64,000 nucleotides of DNA. It comes from Paenibacillus phoenicis. Lineage in GTDB: Bacteria > Bacillota > Bacilli > Paenibacillales > Paenibacillaceae. Positions 42,854 through 52,209 of this stretch are shown piece after piece (the first letter of the stretch is position 1; the number at the start of each line of letters is the position of its first letter). The stretch lies in NCBI RefSeq assembly GCF_034718895.1, contig NZ_JAYERP010000001.1, positions 3,509,501-3,573,500 on the forward strand. The letters run 5' to 3'. The notes under the pieces are model-generated. The model was not told where the DNA came from. It saw nothing but the letters and a program-made list of their open reading frames with translations, and did not search any database. The position numbers and the translations under genes are program-made.

Positions 42854-43273
42854 TCAGATAAACAAAAACGGAATAAGGAACAGCAAAGCGATCGCCGCCC
42901 AATCCAGCGCATAGGCGCCATAAGGATTGCCCGGAAAACCGTACCCCGGATATCCTCCATAAACCGGATACCCCGGCCCATAGCCGTACGCCTTCGTTTG
43001 TGCCTGGTCGTTGGCTTGGGGGACCGCTTTGGTTGAAGCTTTATGGTTGCCTTTGGATTTGGATTTCAGCTGCTGGATCTGCTTCTTGGCTTTGGCGGGT
43101 TGGGTAGAGAGAACGTTGGCCCCCGAAGCGTATCCTCCGTTCAGCTGAATGCCCTTTTCGTTCACATCGGTGATCGTACCAATGTAATAGCGGCCGTCCC
43201 GAAGTACAGCGCATACGGTTTTGCCGATATGCGGCTTGCAGGTTTCTACGCCAAGCGGATAGATCTGTTGCAT
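42854..43273 (-). CDS. Gly/Tyr-rich protein with C-terminal membrane segment, unknown function
   Basis: A 139-residue protein from ATG 43273 (GGGAGG 9 bases upstream). Residues 1-60 (GVETCKPHIGKTVCAVLRDGRYYIGTITDVNEKGIQLNGG) look like a small beta-barrel of the Sm/SH3 kind. A Lys/Gln-rich linker follows, then GYGPGYPVYGGYPGYGFPGNPYGAY and a single hydrophobic helix (AIALLFLIPFLFI) at the very end. Proteins with this Gly-Pro-Tyr tail plus terminal helix are common and uncharacterised in spore-forming bacilli and are often coat- or envelope-associated. Function is unknown. Confidence 0.75.
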   Translation of the reverse strand: MQQIYPLGVETCKPHIGKTVCAVLRDGRYYIGTITDVNEKGIQLNGGYASGANVLSTQPAKAKKQIQQLKSKSKGNHKASTKAVPQANDQAQTKAYGYGPGYPVYGGYPGYGFPGNPYGAYALDWAAIALLFLIPFLFI

Positions 43274-43481
43274 AGACTCGTGCCTCCCCTCTCGAATGCT
43301 CATTTATCCTATTCACCACCCGGATATTTGTACAGGGCGAATGTCCTGCTCACGAAACAAATCTTCAAAACCGAGGCCTCCTCCCGAGGTGAAAGCCTAT
43401 CTTAATCGCGCTGGAGACGCGGCGGCATATTCTGCTGTTGAGAGAAGTGGGGGAAGTTGATAAAGGAGGGGCAGCTATAGG

Positions 43482-44249
43482 ATGAATTATCACGAAATCA
43501 TCGCCGCCGTTGGGGAAGGCTCGGCACATCCGGGGGGATTTCAGGGAACCCTCGATTTTATTCAGTTTGTTGGCATTGCACCTGGAATGCGCGTGCTGGA
43601 GGTTGGTTGCGGAACGGGCAGAACGGCCTGCCTGTTAGCCCAGATGGGAGCGCAAGTCACGGCGATGGATCAAAGTATCGTGATGCTGGAGAAAGCCGAG
43701 CACAGAGCGCAGCAGCAGCAACTGCAAATCGAATGGATTCAAGGTGATATCACCGCCATCCCGCTGCGCTCGGACACCTATGATGCGGTCATCGCCGAGT
43801 CGGTGACGGTGTTCGCCGCCGATCCCGTGAAGGCGTTCCGTGAATATCACCGCGTCCTGCGTAAGGGCGGGCAAGCGTGGGACCGTGAGCTGTTTCGGAC
43901 GCAGCCTCATCCGGCGCTGGAGCGGGAGATGCGCGAGCTGTACGGCAATCCGCGTTTGCCTGACGCTGCTGCCTGGATGCGGATGCTGCGGGATGCCGGT
44001 TTTCAGGACGTTCGGCAGTGGGGACCGGAAACCGGAATAGACCCAAGTGGACAGCAGCAGGAGAAAGGGGGCGCAGACGGAGCGATGTCCTTCGATTGGC
44101 AGAACGCTTTGGATCCGTACCGTATCATTGATTTAGAGGCGCTGCAGGATCCCGCCGTGGGCATATTTTTCAGAGAAAATGAAGCCTTCCTGCAACGTTA
44201 CCGGAAGCATTTATCCTATGGCGTGTTTCTAGCCAAGAAAGCCGGTTGA
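43482..44249 (+). CDS. class I SAM-dependent methyltransferase
   Basis: A 255-residue methyltransferase: motif I VLEVGCGTGRTACLLAQMG, motif II region VTAMDQSIVMLEKA, the acidic QGDITAIPLRSDTYDAVIAESV, and the post-motif REYHRVLRKGGQ. This matches the UbiE/Methyltransf_11 group acting on small molecules; the acceptor is not predictable. AAAGGAGGGG lies before the ATG. It is a single gene converging with the MFS gene. Confidence 0.85.
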   Translation: MNYHEIIAAVGEGSAHPGGFQGTLDFIQFVGIAPGMRVLEVGCGTGRTACLLAQMGAQVTAMDQSIVMLEKAEHRAQQQQLQIEWIQGDITAIPLRSDTYDAVIAESVTVFAADPVKAFREYHRVLRKGGQAWDRELFRTQPHPALEREMRELYGNPRLPDAAAWMRMLRDAGFQDVRQWGPETGIDPSGQQQEKGGADGAMSFDWQNALDPYRIIDLEALQDPAVGIFFRENEAFLQRYRKHLSYGVFLAKKAG

Positions 44250-44271
44250 CGGATGAAAATCGGGGGCATGA

Positions 44272-44320
44272 AAAAGAAGCTGGCTCATAGGGTTTGACTC
44301 ACCTACGAAGCTAGCTTCTG
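44272..44320 (-). terminator. terminator of the MFS gene
   Basis: On the minus strand AGAAGCTAGCT pairs with AGCCAGCTTCT and is followed by TTTTT. It may also serve the converging methyltransferase gene. Confidence 0.75.
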
Positions 44321-44330
44321 AAGGGACGGA

Positions 44331-45554
44331 CTATTGCGGAGAGACCACGCTCTCTTGCGGGGCATGGCTTCTCGCTTTCAAGAAGACGTTCAACCGCTCG
44401 GAGAACAGCCACATGGCTGCCGCCGACAGCACGATGTACACCGGGAACACGCCAATCGTCGAGTGCGAAGCCAGGAACCCGAGCAACGGCGGCATAAACG
44501 TGCTGCCGGTATACGCCACGGCCATCTGGTAGCCCATGATCGTCGGGGATTGCCGCTTGCCGAAGCGGACCGGCGTTTCATGCAACATACACGGATAGAT
44601 CGGGGCGAGGCCAAGGCCGATGATCAGTAAGCCGACCAGCGACAGGGCCGCGGGCAACGGCAGAACCAGCACGACTGCGCCGAGCAGGGCGATGATCTGG
44701 CCAGCGCGAATCATCACGCGGTTGCTAACTTTGAACGTGACGAATCCGGCTATAAAGCGGCCAACCGTGATACCGGCAAAATACAGCGAAACCCAGCTCG
44801 CCGCCGTCGCCGCATCAACCCCTTTGATGCCAACGAGATAGCTGCTGCCCCATAGGCCCACCGTGGATTCTACCCCGCAATAGAACAGAAACGAGACGAG
44901 GGCCAGCTTGACGCCGGGAATCCGCAGCGGCTTCACCGGACCGGTGTCCGGCTGCTCCGCTTCCAATTCACTTAGCTCTTCCTTCCGCGAACCGCCGGCG
45001 ATCCGGGCCACACGATCCCAAAGCGGCAGGGAGAAGAGCAAAATAACAACCAGCGCAAATTGAATCATCGACACGGTCAAGTACCCGCTGCGCCAGTGAC
45101 CGCCGCCGGACATAAACCCGGCCATGATGACCGGCCCCAGCGTCGCGCCAACACCCCAGAAGCAATGCAGCCAGCTCATGTGATGCGCTTTGTAGTGCGC
45201 GGCCACGTAGTTGTTGAGGCCGGCGTCAACCGCCCCGGCACCCAGGCCAAGCGGAATCGCACAAACGGCCAGCCAGAACACCGACGGTGCCGCCGAATAG
45301 CCAAGCAAGGCTGCAGCCGTCATCAGGCAGCTGACCAGGGTCACCTTGCCCGTGCCGAACCGGCCTAGCAACGAGCCGCTGGCCAAGCTCGATACGATCG
45401 TGCCGGCGGCGACGATCATATATAATACGCCGGCGGTGCCCAGCGGAGCGCCGAGCTCACCGCGAATGATCGGCCAGGCCGAGCCCAGCAGCGAGTCGGG
45501 CAGCCCTAAGCTGATGAAGGCCAAATAAATGATCAATAGAAAAAATGTTGCCAT
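44331..45554 (-). CDS. MFS transporter (FucP/YfkF-like sugar permease group)
   Basis: A 407-residue carrier with 12 hydrophobic helices. The start YLAFISLGLPDSLLGSAWPIIRGELG and the segment GLGAGAVDAGLNNYVAAHYKAHHMSWLHCFWGVGATLGPVI are typical of the sugar-porter-like FHS family, in which the conserved DAGLNNY region lines the substrate path. It probably imports a sugar or related compound. Remains of a ROK regulator gene lie immediately upstream on the same strand, which fits carbohydrate control. Substrate unknown. Confidence 0.83.
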   Translation of the reverse strand: MATFFLLIIYLAFISLGLPDSLLGSAWPIIRGELGAPLGTAGVLYMIVAAGTIVSSLASGSLLGRFGTGKVTLVSCLMTAAALLGYSAAPSVFWLAVCAIPLGLGAGAVDAGLNNYVAAHYKAHHMSWLHCFWGVGATLGPVIMAGFMSGGGHWRSGYLTVSMIQFALVVILLFSLPLWDRVARIAGGSRKEELSELEAEQPDTGPVKPLRIPGVKLALVSFLFYCGVESTVGLWGSSYLVGIKGVDAATAASWVSLYFAGITVGRFIAGFVTFKVSNRVMIRAGQIIALLGAVVLVLPLPAALSLVGLLIIGLGLAPIYPCMLHETPVRFGKRQSPTIMGYQMAVAYTGSTFMPPLLGFLASHSTIGVFPVYIVLSAAAMWLFSERLNVFLKARSHAPQESVVSPQ

Positions 45555-45594
45555 CTGTTTTTATCTCCTTCTCCTTATCCACGGGTTGAAATCA

Positions 45595-45740
45595 TCAGAT
45601 GAAGTCCCAGCTGCTTTGCACTTGGATTTCGTTCAACAAGAGAACACTGACCTCATCATGGCAGAACACGACCGTATGCGGATTGATCAGCGCTGTACAG
45701 GCCGCGACCAACCGGCTGACGGCGTCCACTCCCTCAGGCC
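45595..45740 (-). pseudogene. C-terminal remnant of a ROK-family regulator or kinase
   Basis: The last ~48 codons before a stop at 45595 read PEGVDAVSRLVAACTALINPHTVVF, CHDEVSVLLLNEIQVQ, the usual end of a ROK protein (the NPxxVVFG strand). Upstream the DNA turns into a fragment of an unrelated gene on the other strand. Intact it would have been the first gene of a unit with the MFS carrier. Confidence 0.55.
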
Positions 45741-45744
45741 AACG

Positions 45745-45993
45745 CTCGGACGCTTTTGGACCTTCAAAATCTATATTGTCAAGGGCCACCAGTTGATTGA
45801 AACCCCGCTGTTCAGGCGCGTCAAGCACCCCAATTATTACCTGAACATCATCCCGGAGGTGCTTAGCTTCGCGATCATTTCGCAGGGCTGGGTCGTGTTT
45901 ACACCTTTGTTCGTGCTGCATCTGATCACCTTGTTCAACCGCATTCGGCTGGAAGAGAAGATCATGAAGCAGACGTTCCGGGGGTATAAGTAG
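45745..45993 (+). pseudogene. C-terminal remnant of an isoprenylcysteine methyltransferase-like (ICMT) protein
   Basis: LGRFWTFKIYIVKGHQLIETPLFRRVKHPNYYLNIIPEVL and the closing RIRLEEKIMKQTFRGYK are the signature C-terminal half of bacterial ICMT/PEMT membrane methyltransferases: SAM-binding HPNY and a final EEK. The N-terminal helices are absent. The frame can be traced upstream only as antisense of the ROK remnant. The deletion junction lies near 45740. Confidence 0.7.
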
Positions 45994-46064
45994 ATTCTTA
46001 GCAAAAAGAGGCTTTTCCTAAGTGCCGCCACCTCGGGAAAGCCTCATGTTCGTTATGGCCTGCA

Positions 46065-47162
46065 TTAAGCCCACCAGGCCTCTTTGGGATAGGCCGGGTC
46101 TCCGATATAGACCGATTCGCCGATTTTCGGCGTGGCGATGGGCACGTTCCGGCGTTCGGCTTCTGCTGTCGCACGGCGAATAGGGTCGTTCCAATCATGC
46201 AGCGACAACGTGAACGCCGCCCAGTGAATCGGGAGGAGCAAGCCGCCCTGTACGTCCACATGGGCTTGCACCGACTGTTCGGGGAGCATATGGATGTCGA
46301 TCCAGCGTGGATCGTATTGTCCGCATTCCATCAAAGCCAAATCAAACGGCCCATACTTCTCACCAATCTGCTTGAAATGTGGACCATACCCGCTGTCCCC
46401 GCTGAAAAATATTTTACGCTCCGCCGACGCAATCACCCAGGAACACCATAACGTGCCGTTCCGATTCGCAAGGCCCCGACCCGAGAAATGACGAGCTGGC
46501 GTACAGGCGAGCTTCAAGCCGTTCCATTCCAGCTCTTCCCACCAGTCATGCTCACTGATCCGCCCCGGATCCACGCCCCAGCGTTCCAGGTGACTGCCCA
46601 CCCCTAGCGGGACGAAAAACCGCCCCACCTTATCCTTCAACTTCTTGATGGTCCCATAGTCCAAATGATCATAATGGTCATGGGACAAGATCACCGCATC
46701 AACGGCCGGCAAGTCCTCCAGATCAAACGGCAGCTGCTGGTTAAACCGCTTGCCGCCAAACGGAGGGACCGGCGTGGGCGACGGGCCGAGCATCGGGTCA
46801 AGCAGGAGACGCTTACCTCCGAAATGCAGGAGCAGTGCCGAATGGCCCAACCAAACGACCATGTCGCGGTCCAGGTTCCCCAGTGTCTCCGGCGTCAGCT
46901 GCACGACCGGAAGCGGCCGATCCGGCCTTACCCGCGGATTCCCCCGCAGGTAATCCCGCAGCACCGAAACCATGCTGCCCGAAGCAGGCTGGAGCAAGGA
47001 AGTGGGTGCGGTGTACACAAACTTCCTTCCCTGCCGGTTCGGAGATTGCGAGTAACGCGCCAGCTCCGCAGGAGAGGCCTTCCCGCCAAAGGCCAGGTGC
47101 AGTCGGAGAAAGAGCGTAACGCCGATGAAGATGACAAGTAAAATACCTAAAGTGATATACAT
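46065..47162 (-). CDS. MBL-fold metallo-hydrolase (UlaG/NAPE-PLD-like), paralogue 1
   Basis: A 365-residue protein with an N-terminal hydrophobic helix (ITLGILLVIFIGVTLFLRLHLAF), so probably membrane-tethered. The metallo-beta-lactamase zinc motifs are present: VVWLGHSALLL, the HxHxDH motif in ILSHDHYDHLDYGT, ACTPARHFSGRG, the Asp in FFSGDSGYGPHF, and LPIHWAAFTLSLH. Overall layout resembles the N-acyl-phosphatidylethanolamine phospholipase D-like group. About 3 kb away is a close paralogue with the same architecture. The substrate is unknown. Confidence 0.85.
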   Translation of the reverse strand: MYITLGILLVIFIGVTLFLRLHLAFGGKASPAELARYSQSPNRQGRKFVYTAPTSLLQPASGSMVSVLRDYLRGNPRVRPDRPLPVVQLTPETLGNLDRDMVVWLGHSALLLHFGGKRLLLDPMLGPSPTPVPPFGGKRFNQQLPFDLEDLPAVDAVILSHDHYDHLDYGTIKKLKDKVGRFFVPLGVGSHLERWGVDPGRISEHDWWEELEWNGLKLACTPARHFSGRGLANRNGTLWCSWVIASAERKIFFSGDSGYGPHFKQIGEKYGPFDLALMECGQYDPRWIDIHMLPEQSVQAHVDVQGGLLLPIHWAAFTLSLHDWNDPIRRATAEAERRNVPIATPKIGESVYIGDPAYPKEAWWA

Positions 47163-47269
47163 GTAGGATACCGCCTTTTCCTATGTGAAGAGTGGATGAT
47201 CGAAGGATTCAAGCAGAGTATACTGCATTGCGGGGGGCGTTGCCAAATGGGGGGGTATGAGGCTACTTA

Positions 47270-47317
47270 AAAAAGAAATAGACCGCCCACTCACCAAGGA
47301 AACGGTCTATTTCTGAT
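47270..47317 (-). terminator. terminator downstream of the nitroreductase gene
   Basis: The minus strand reads GAAATAGACCG, 17-base loop, CGGTCTATTTC, then TTTTTT. It lies about 170 bp beyond the nitroreductase stop. Confidence 0.85.
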
Positions 47318-47483
47318 CGTACAGCACCAAGAAGGAAGCCGAACGCCGATAGGCGTAATTCGTGTGCAGAGCCGAGGATGTTAGCCGCCTCCTAAGCTTT
47401 CTGCTTCTATTCTTGATTTTTCTTTGTAGATAATGTTACCAATCCTGCCGAACTTATACAAGGCGTAGACGAAGGATAGGCGG
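47318..47483. other. 166-bp gap between nitroreductase stop and its terminator
   Basis: The minus strand contains an open run reading FVYALYKFGRIGNIIYKEKS and on to ESLGGG with a stop, but no start codon with a ribosome binding site. It may be the C-terminal end of a lost gene or chance. Nothing else is seen. Confidence 0.3.
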
Positions 47484-48179
47484 TTACCGCACCCAGGTCA
47501 CGATGTCGTCCAGCGCCTGCCTCGATTTGGGACGCGGCTCCTTCACGCGGTAGCCAAAGGCGGCGAAGCAAGCAATGCCAAACCGGTCATCTTCCAACAG
47601 ACCTTCCTCCCGGAGGATCTGCTCTGCCTTGTCTCGATCAAAGCCTTCGATCGGACAGGAATCTACGCCGATCAGCGCCGCGGCTGTCAGCATGTTGCCG
47701 AGGGCGATATAAGCCTGTTTGCACGCCCAGTCGAACATCGCACGGTCACTTTCGAGCAGCCGGAAATCGGACTCCTGGAAGGTCCGGTAATTCCCCATCA
47801 GCATCTGGTCCACAATTTCGTCGGGGATGTGGTGGACCTCTTTCATCATATGCGTGACGTAAGGGGCGTCATATCTCAGATCCTTCATCGTCCGAGCCAA
47901 AATCACGACAAAATGGCTGGCGGTCGGCAGTTGCCCTTGAGCTCCCCAGGAGACGGCGCGAAGTTTCTCGCGGAGCTCCGGCTTCTGCAGCACAACGAAT
48001 TTCCACGGCTCTAAGCCAACCGAGCTGGGGGATAAGCGGGCTGCCTCCAGGATAAACCGGAAATCTTCCTCCGGAAGGGTTCGGTCCGGATCGAATTGCT
48101 TGCAGGCATGACGGAAGTGATAAGCCTCCAGAATCGCTTGTTTGACATCGGATTTATCCAGTTTCGCAATCAGGCTCAT
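47484..48179 (-). CDS. NAD(P)H-dependent nitroreductase-family oxidoreductase
   Basis: A 231-residue FMN enzyme of the nitroreductase fold, like NfsB/YfkO/YdgI: FRHACKQFDPDRTLPEEDFRFILEAARLSPSSVGLEPWKFVVLQ at the N-terminus (FMN phosphate contacts), ALGNMLTAAALIGVDSCPIEGFD, and the closing FGYRVKEPRPKSR. ATG 48179 is preferred over a GTG at 48194, since GAGGAGTG overlaps the latter. Reduces nitro groups or quinones using NAD(P)H. The SelO gene lies just upstream on the same strand. Confidence 0.9.
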   Translation of the reverse strand: MSLIAKLDKSDVKQAILEAYHFRHACKQFDPDRTLPEEDFRFILEAARLSPSSVGLEPWKFVVLQKPELREKLRAVSWGAQGQLPTASHFVVILARTMKDLRYDAPYVTHMMKEVHHIPDEIVDQMLMGNYRTFQESDFRLLESDRAMFDWACKQAYIALGNMLTAAALIGVDSCPIEGFDRDKAEQILREEGLLEDDRFGIACFAAFGYRVKEPRPKSRQALDDIVTWVR

Positions 48180-48230
48180 AACGAAAAAAATCACTCCTCA
48201 ACGTAAAAAAGTTGCGTACCCGCCGCACGG

Positions 48231-49724
48231 TTATGTCCCGCAAAACGTCCGGTACGGCCGGTCGCTGGCTGGCGGCAGCTCGGCGTAGTCCGCCTGCTCC
48301 GGCGTATGGGCGAAAGGCTGTGCCAACGCTTGGAGCAGCCGCTCCATCACGCTGTAATCCTCCCGCTTCACGGCGGCTTCGAGCGCTTCCTCCACCCGAT
48401 GGTTACGCGGGATGACCGCCGGGTTGCTGCGGCGCATCAGCTCCCGGACCGCGTCGTCCGTTTCCGGCTGTCCTGCGAGCCGTGCCCGCCAACGCTCCAG
48501 CCATTCCGCCCATTCCGGCGTGTACGCCATCGGCGGCTCCTCCAACCGGCCAAAGGTCAAAGCGAGGAACGTATTGGTGTAGTCGGCATGGTGCTGGTGC
48601 ATCAGGCCAAGCAGATCATGGATCAGGGCGGCGTCCTCCGCCTGTTCGCCAAACAAGCCCAGCTTCGACCGCATCCCCTTCAGCCATGCCGCTTCGAACT
48701 GTCCGGCGAAGCCCTTCAGCGCTTCTTCGGCGAGCCGGACGGCTTGCTCCTCCTCGTCATGCAGCAGCGGCAGCAGGCTTTCGGCGAACCGGGACAAGTT
48801 CCATACCGCAATGGATGGCTGATTGCCGTAGGCATAGCGGCCATGACGGTCGATGGAACTGAACACGGTCGCGGGGTCGTACGCGTCCATAAAGGCGCAA
48901 GGCCCGTAGTCGATCGTCTCGCCGCTGAGGGTCATGTTGTCGGTGTTCATCACGCCGTGGATGAACCCGACAAGCTGCCACTGGGCGATCAGGGCGGCCT
49001 GGCGCTGGATCGCCTCCCGTAACAGCGCCAGGTAGCGGCCAGCCTCGCCGGTGTCGGCGAGCTCGGCCAGCTGCGGGTAATGGCGCTGGATCACGTAGTC
49101 GGCGAGCGTGCGGACGTCCGTCAGCTCGCCGAATTGCGCGGCGTACTGGAACGTGCCGACGCGCACGTGGCTGGACGCCACGCGGGTGAGAATCGCCCCG
49201 CGTAAGTCCTGTTCGCGGACCACCGTCTCGCCGGTGGTCACCACCGCCAAGCTGCGGGTCGTCGGAATGCCCAGCGCGTGCATCGCCTCGCTGATGATAT
49301 ACTCCCGCAGCATCGGCCCCAGCGCGGCACGCCCGTCCCCGCCGCGCGAATACGGCGTCCGGCCGGAGCCCTTGAGCTGGATGTCGAAGCGATCGCCGCC
49401 AGGCGTGATCTGCTCCCCGAGCAGCAGGGCCCGGCCGTCCCCCAGCATCGTGAAATACCCGAACTGGTGGCCCGCATAAGCTTGGGCCAGCGGCTCCGCC
49501 CCCGGCGGCAGCCGGTTGCCGGCAAAGACGGCCACGTTCTCCTCACTTCGCAGCGCCTCCGCATTCAGCCCAAGCTCTGCCGCCAGCTTGTCGTTGAGCA
49601 CGATCAGCTGGGGTGCCCGAACCGGCTTGGCCTCCTGCTTCGTGTAGAAAAACTCCGGCAACCTAGCGTAACTATGATCGAAATTCCATCCGGCGTTCGG
49701 ATTTGCGCTTGGTTCGTTCATCAC
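48231..49724 (-). CDS. selO: SelO/YdiU-family protein adenylyltransferase
   Basis: A 497-residue pseudokinase-fold enzyme that AMPylates Ser/Thr/Tyr residues of target proteins in a redox-linked way. Recognisable family stretches: [106 protein letters not shown] (metal-binding Asn and Asp), and RNHRVEEAL. Bacterial forms lack the C-terminal selenocysteine of eukaryotic SelO; here the protein ends FCGT, with a cysteine near the end. The SelO gene is followed by a nitroreductase gene. Confidence 0.93.
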   Translation of the reverse strand: MMNEPSANPNAGWNFDHSYARLPEFFYTKQEAKPVRAPQLIVLNDKLAAELGLNAEALRSEENVAVFAGNRLPPGAEPLAQAYAGHQFGYFTMLGDGRALLLGEQITPGGDRFDIQLKGSGRTPYSRGGDGRAALGPMLREYIISEAMHALGIPTTRSLAVVTTGETVVREQDLRGAILTRVASSHVRVGTFQYAAQFGELTDVRTLADYVIQRHYPQLAELADTGEAGRYLALLREAIQRQAALIAQWQLVGFIHGVMNTDNMTLSGETIDYGPCAFMDAYDPATVFSSIDRHGRYAYGNQPSIAVWNLSRFAESLLPLLHDEEEQAVRLAEEALKGFAGQFEAAWLKGMRSKLGLFGEQAEDAALIHDLLGLMHQHHADYTNTFLALTFGRLEEPPMAYTPEWAEWLERWRARLAGQPETDDAVRELMRRSNPAVIPRNHRVEEALEAAVKREDYSVMERLLQALAQPFAHTPEQADYAELPPASDRPYRTFCGT

Positions 49725-49791
49725 GTTCTCCTTCTCATCGTCCTTGCAAGGTTACCCCTGACGGATCTCCCCGCAAGACGTTCATCGTTCC

Positions 49792-50967
49792 CTACTCCAT
49801 TGTACCGGAGGGACGAGCCCCACGAAACTTGGGAGTCTTTCGCGCTGCGCTGACGGCTGGCCACCAAACCTCGGTCGGGTATTCCGAACTCCCAATCCGG
49901 ACCGGCTCCCCGATTTTAGGCGTCGTTAACGATATCTCCCGCAACCTAGCTTCTATACTTAGCCGGCGAATGGGATCATACCAACTGTGCATCGCCAACG
50001 AGAAAGTCCCCCAATGAATGGGAAGCAACACGTTCCCCTTCACGTCCTGATGAGCCCGTACCGTTTGCTCCGGCAGCATATGGATATCCCACCATCGGTC
50101 GTCATACTGACCGCATTCCATCAAAGTGAGGTCGAAGGGGCCGTATTTGTCGCCAATTTCCTTAAAATGCGGGCCATACCCGCTATCCCCGCTAAAATAA
50201 ACCCGCTTCTCCGGCGTGGTAATGACCCAGGAGCACCAGAGCCCGCCGTTTTGGCTAAGCAGCCCTCTGCCTGAATAGTGCCTAGCCGGCGTGCAGACCA
50301 ACCGGACACCATGAAGCTCCAGCTCCTCCCACCAATCGTATTCGCTGATTCGAGCAGGCTTGACGCCCCACCGCTCCAGATGACAACGGATGCCCAGCGG
50401 TCCGATGAACTGCCCGACCCGATCCTTAATTCGCCGGATCGTCCCGTAATCCAGATGGTCATAGTGATCGTGAGACAACACGACAGCATCCACCGGAGGA
50501 AGCTCGTCCAGATGGCCGAAGGGCAGCTCACGGTTGAATCTTTTGCCGCCTCCAATCGGCGACGAAGTCTGGCCAAACATCGGGTCTAACAACAGCCGGG
50601 TTCCCCCGATCTGCAACAGCAGCGCCGAATGGCCAAACCAGATCACCGTATCCTCCTGGATCTCTTCCATCACCTCCCGGTCGAGCTTGACTTGGGGCAA
50701 TGGCCGCTTTGGCTTCAGTTCGGGTTTCCGCTGCACATATTCGCGCATCGCCGTAAAGAAACTGCCCAGTGACGGCTTATATATTTTTGTTTCCAAGGGG
50801 TACTCGAACTTCGTTCCTTTATAATTCGGAGATTGCCGGTAGCGCTGCAGGTCTGCAGGCGACGGCTTCCCTCCAAAAGGCGGGTACAGCTTCCGAAATA
50901 AATCCCATCCAACCGCCAGAAGCACCACAAAAGCAATCAAAACAAAGAGCCACATCATCAGCCCCAT
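49792..50967 (-). CDS. MBL-fold metallo-hydrolase (UlaG/NAPE-PLD-like), paralogue 2
   Basis: A 391-residue paralogue of the protein at 46065-47162, with the same N-terminal hydrophobic helix and the same order of zinc motifs (VIWFGHSALLL, VVLSHDHYDHLDYGT, CTPARHYSGRG, VYFSGDSGYGPHF, LPIHWGTFSLAMH). It has a ~25-residue C-terminal extension. ATG 50967 is chosen because AGGGA lies 6 bases upstream; the ATG at 50991 has no such site. The two genes flank nitroreductase and selO on the same strand. Whether they act on different substrates is unknown. Confidence 0.85.
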   Translation of the reverse strand: MGLMMWLFVLIAFVVLLAVGWDLFRKLYPPFGGKPSPADLQRYRQSPNYKGTKFEYPLETKIYKPSLGSFFTAMREYVQRKPELKPKRPLPQVKLDREVMEEIQEDTVIWFGHSALLLQIGGTRLLLDPMFGQTSSPIGGGKRFNRELPFGHLDELPPVDAVVLSHDHYDHLDYGTIRRIKDRVGQFIGPLGIRCHLERWGVKPARISEYDWWEELELHGVRLVCTPARHYSGRGLLSQNGGLWCSWVITTPEKRVYFSGDSGYGPHFKEIGDKYGPFDLTLMECGQYDDRWWDIHMLPEQTVRAHQDVKGNVLLPIHWGTFSLAMHSWYDPIRRLSIEARLREISLTTPKIGEPVRIGSSEYPTEVWWPAVSAARKTPKFRGARPSGTME

Positions 50968-51107
50968 CCACCTTCCCTGAACAAATGACATCCATGCAGG
51001 AAGGTTGTGCCAAAGTCGGGGGATTTATGCGAAAAAGACCGCACTGCTACGGGGCTTCGGCAGACAGTAGCCGGGTTACTTTGCACTATAGCGGCGGACC
51101 GCTGCGG

Positions 51108-52091
51108 CTACACACCGCGCTCCTGACGAAAGGCTTCGATCCGCTCCCGATTTTTCGCGTCGATTTGCAGGGAGATGCCGCGGCAGTTAATGACGACCCC
51201 CTCCAAGTTACCAGATACCGTCAGCAGGTCGTCATAGGATGCGATGTTGCTGCTCCAAGTCGTTTTATCGTAGACCTTCTCGAACTCCGGCCAATCCGTA
51301 AATGCCGGCAGCCACGCCGAGCCATCCTTCGCGCTGAGCACGCCAAATTGCAGGATTGTCCCTTGCTTTAAGGTTTTCATGCCGTGCTCATCCGCGGGCG
51401 AGGCGTCGGACTCCTTCACTTGCATGGGCACCAGAAACTTCGCCTGCAGGATTTCATCCAGCATCTCAGCCTCCAGCGCGTTCAGCTGCTGCCCCCGGGC
51501 CTCCGGATCGCCAGTCGGTGCGTGCAACGTCTGGAAGAAACGAATCATTGCTCGCTGCAACCCCGGATTCGTGACGGGAATGCTGATCTCCGGCGTCCCC
51601 GTCCAATCCGGTGGCGGCAAGATCTCATCCCGCTGGATTTCAATATGATATTGCCCGTTGTCCACGAGGACCTTCGATAACCCCAAAATATGAAGCTGCG
51701 CGAACGTCTTTAGCACTTCTTCCCCGCCGATCGGTTGCATCTCCAGCATCAGCAGCTGCTGCCGGAAATAATCCTCCGCGTTCTCGGCGAATACCTTCCG
51801 CGAGAACATCCATACCCGATCGTCCCCATCCACGTAAGGATATCCGGTTGCCTGGTCGCACGCGAGGTAGAGCGTTTCGGCGGTTTTTATTTTTTCGTAC
51901 AGCACGCCAATAAAGGCCTTCATCCGTTCATCCAAATACACATCCGGAAAAGCCTCCTCCGCCTTAAACCGTTTGGCCGCATGCACCAGAAAAATCAGCT
52001 CCTGAATCTCCAGCCCATCCAGCTCTTCCTGCGAAATCTCCGGCGTCAACAGAAAACTCCGCCCGATCTCGTCTCTCCGTTCCTCGTTCAT
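51108..52091 (-). CDS. SseB-family protein
   Basis: A protein of about 327 residues; the second half (from ~210) is an SseB N-terminal-type domain: ILQAKFLVPMQVKESD, GTILQFGVLSAKDGSAWLPAFTDWPEFEKVYD, and GVVINCRGISLQIDAKNRERIEA. The first ~200 residues are acidic and helical, without a recognised domain. SseB was named for enhanced serine sensitivity, and its molecular role is poorly defined. Start choice between 52103 and 52091 is open; GGGGTG favours the latter. It is the last host-like gene before the AT-rich CRISPR island. Confidence 0.7.
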   Translation of the reverse strand: MNEERRDEIGRSFLLTPEISQEELDGLEIQELIFLVHAAKRFKAEEAFPDVYLDERMKAFIGVLYEKIKTAETLYLACDQATGYPYVDGDDRVWMFSRKVFAENAEDYFRQQLLMLEMQPIGGEEVLKTFAQLHILGLSKVLVDNGQYHIEIQRDEILPPPDWTGTPEISIPVTNPGLQRAMIRFFQTLHAPTGDPEARGQQLNALEAEMLDEILQAKFLVPMQVKESDASPADEHGMKTLKQGTILQFGVLSAKDGSAWLPAFTDWPEFEKVYDKTTWSSNIASYDDLLTVSGNLEGVVINCRGISLQIDAKNRERIEAFRQERGV

Positions 52092-52162
52092 CTGGCACCC
52101 CATTTCCCATATCGTTTGAATCTAGTATAGCTCATAACGGTGTAGTGAAAGTAAATAACTGG

Positions 52163-52168
52163 TACAAT
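52163..52168 (+). promoter_or_regulatory. candidate -10 element for cas6
   Basis: TACAAT 42 bp before the cas6 ATG. No good -35 is visible at the right distance, so the assignment is weak. Confidence 0.35.
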
Positions 52169-52209
52169 AAATTTTTGAATACGACTGAATTTTGGAATTG
52201 GAGAAGATT

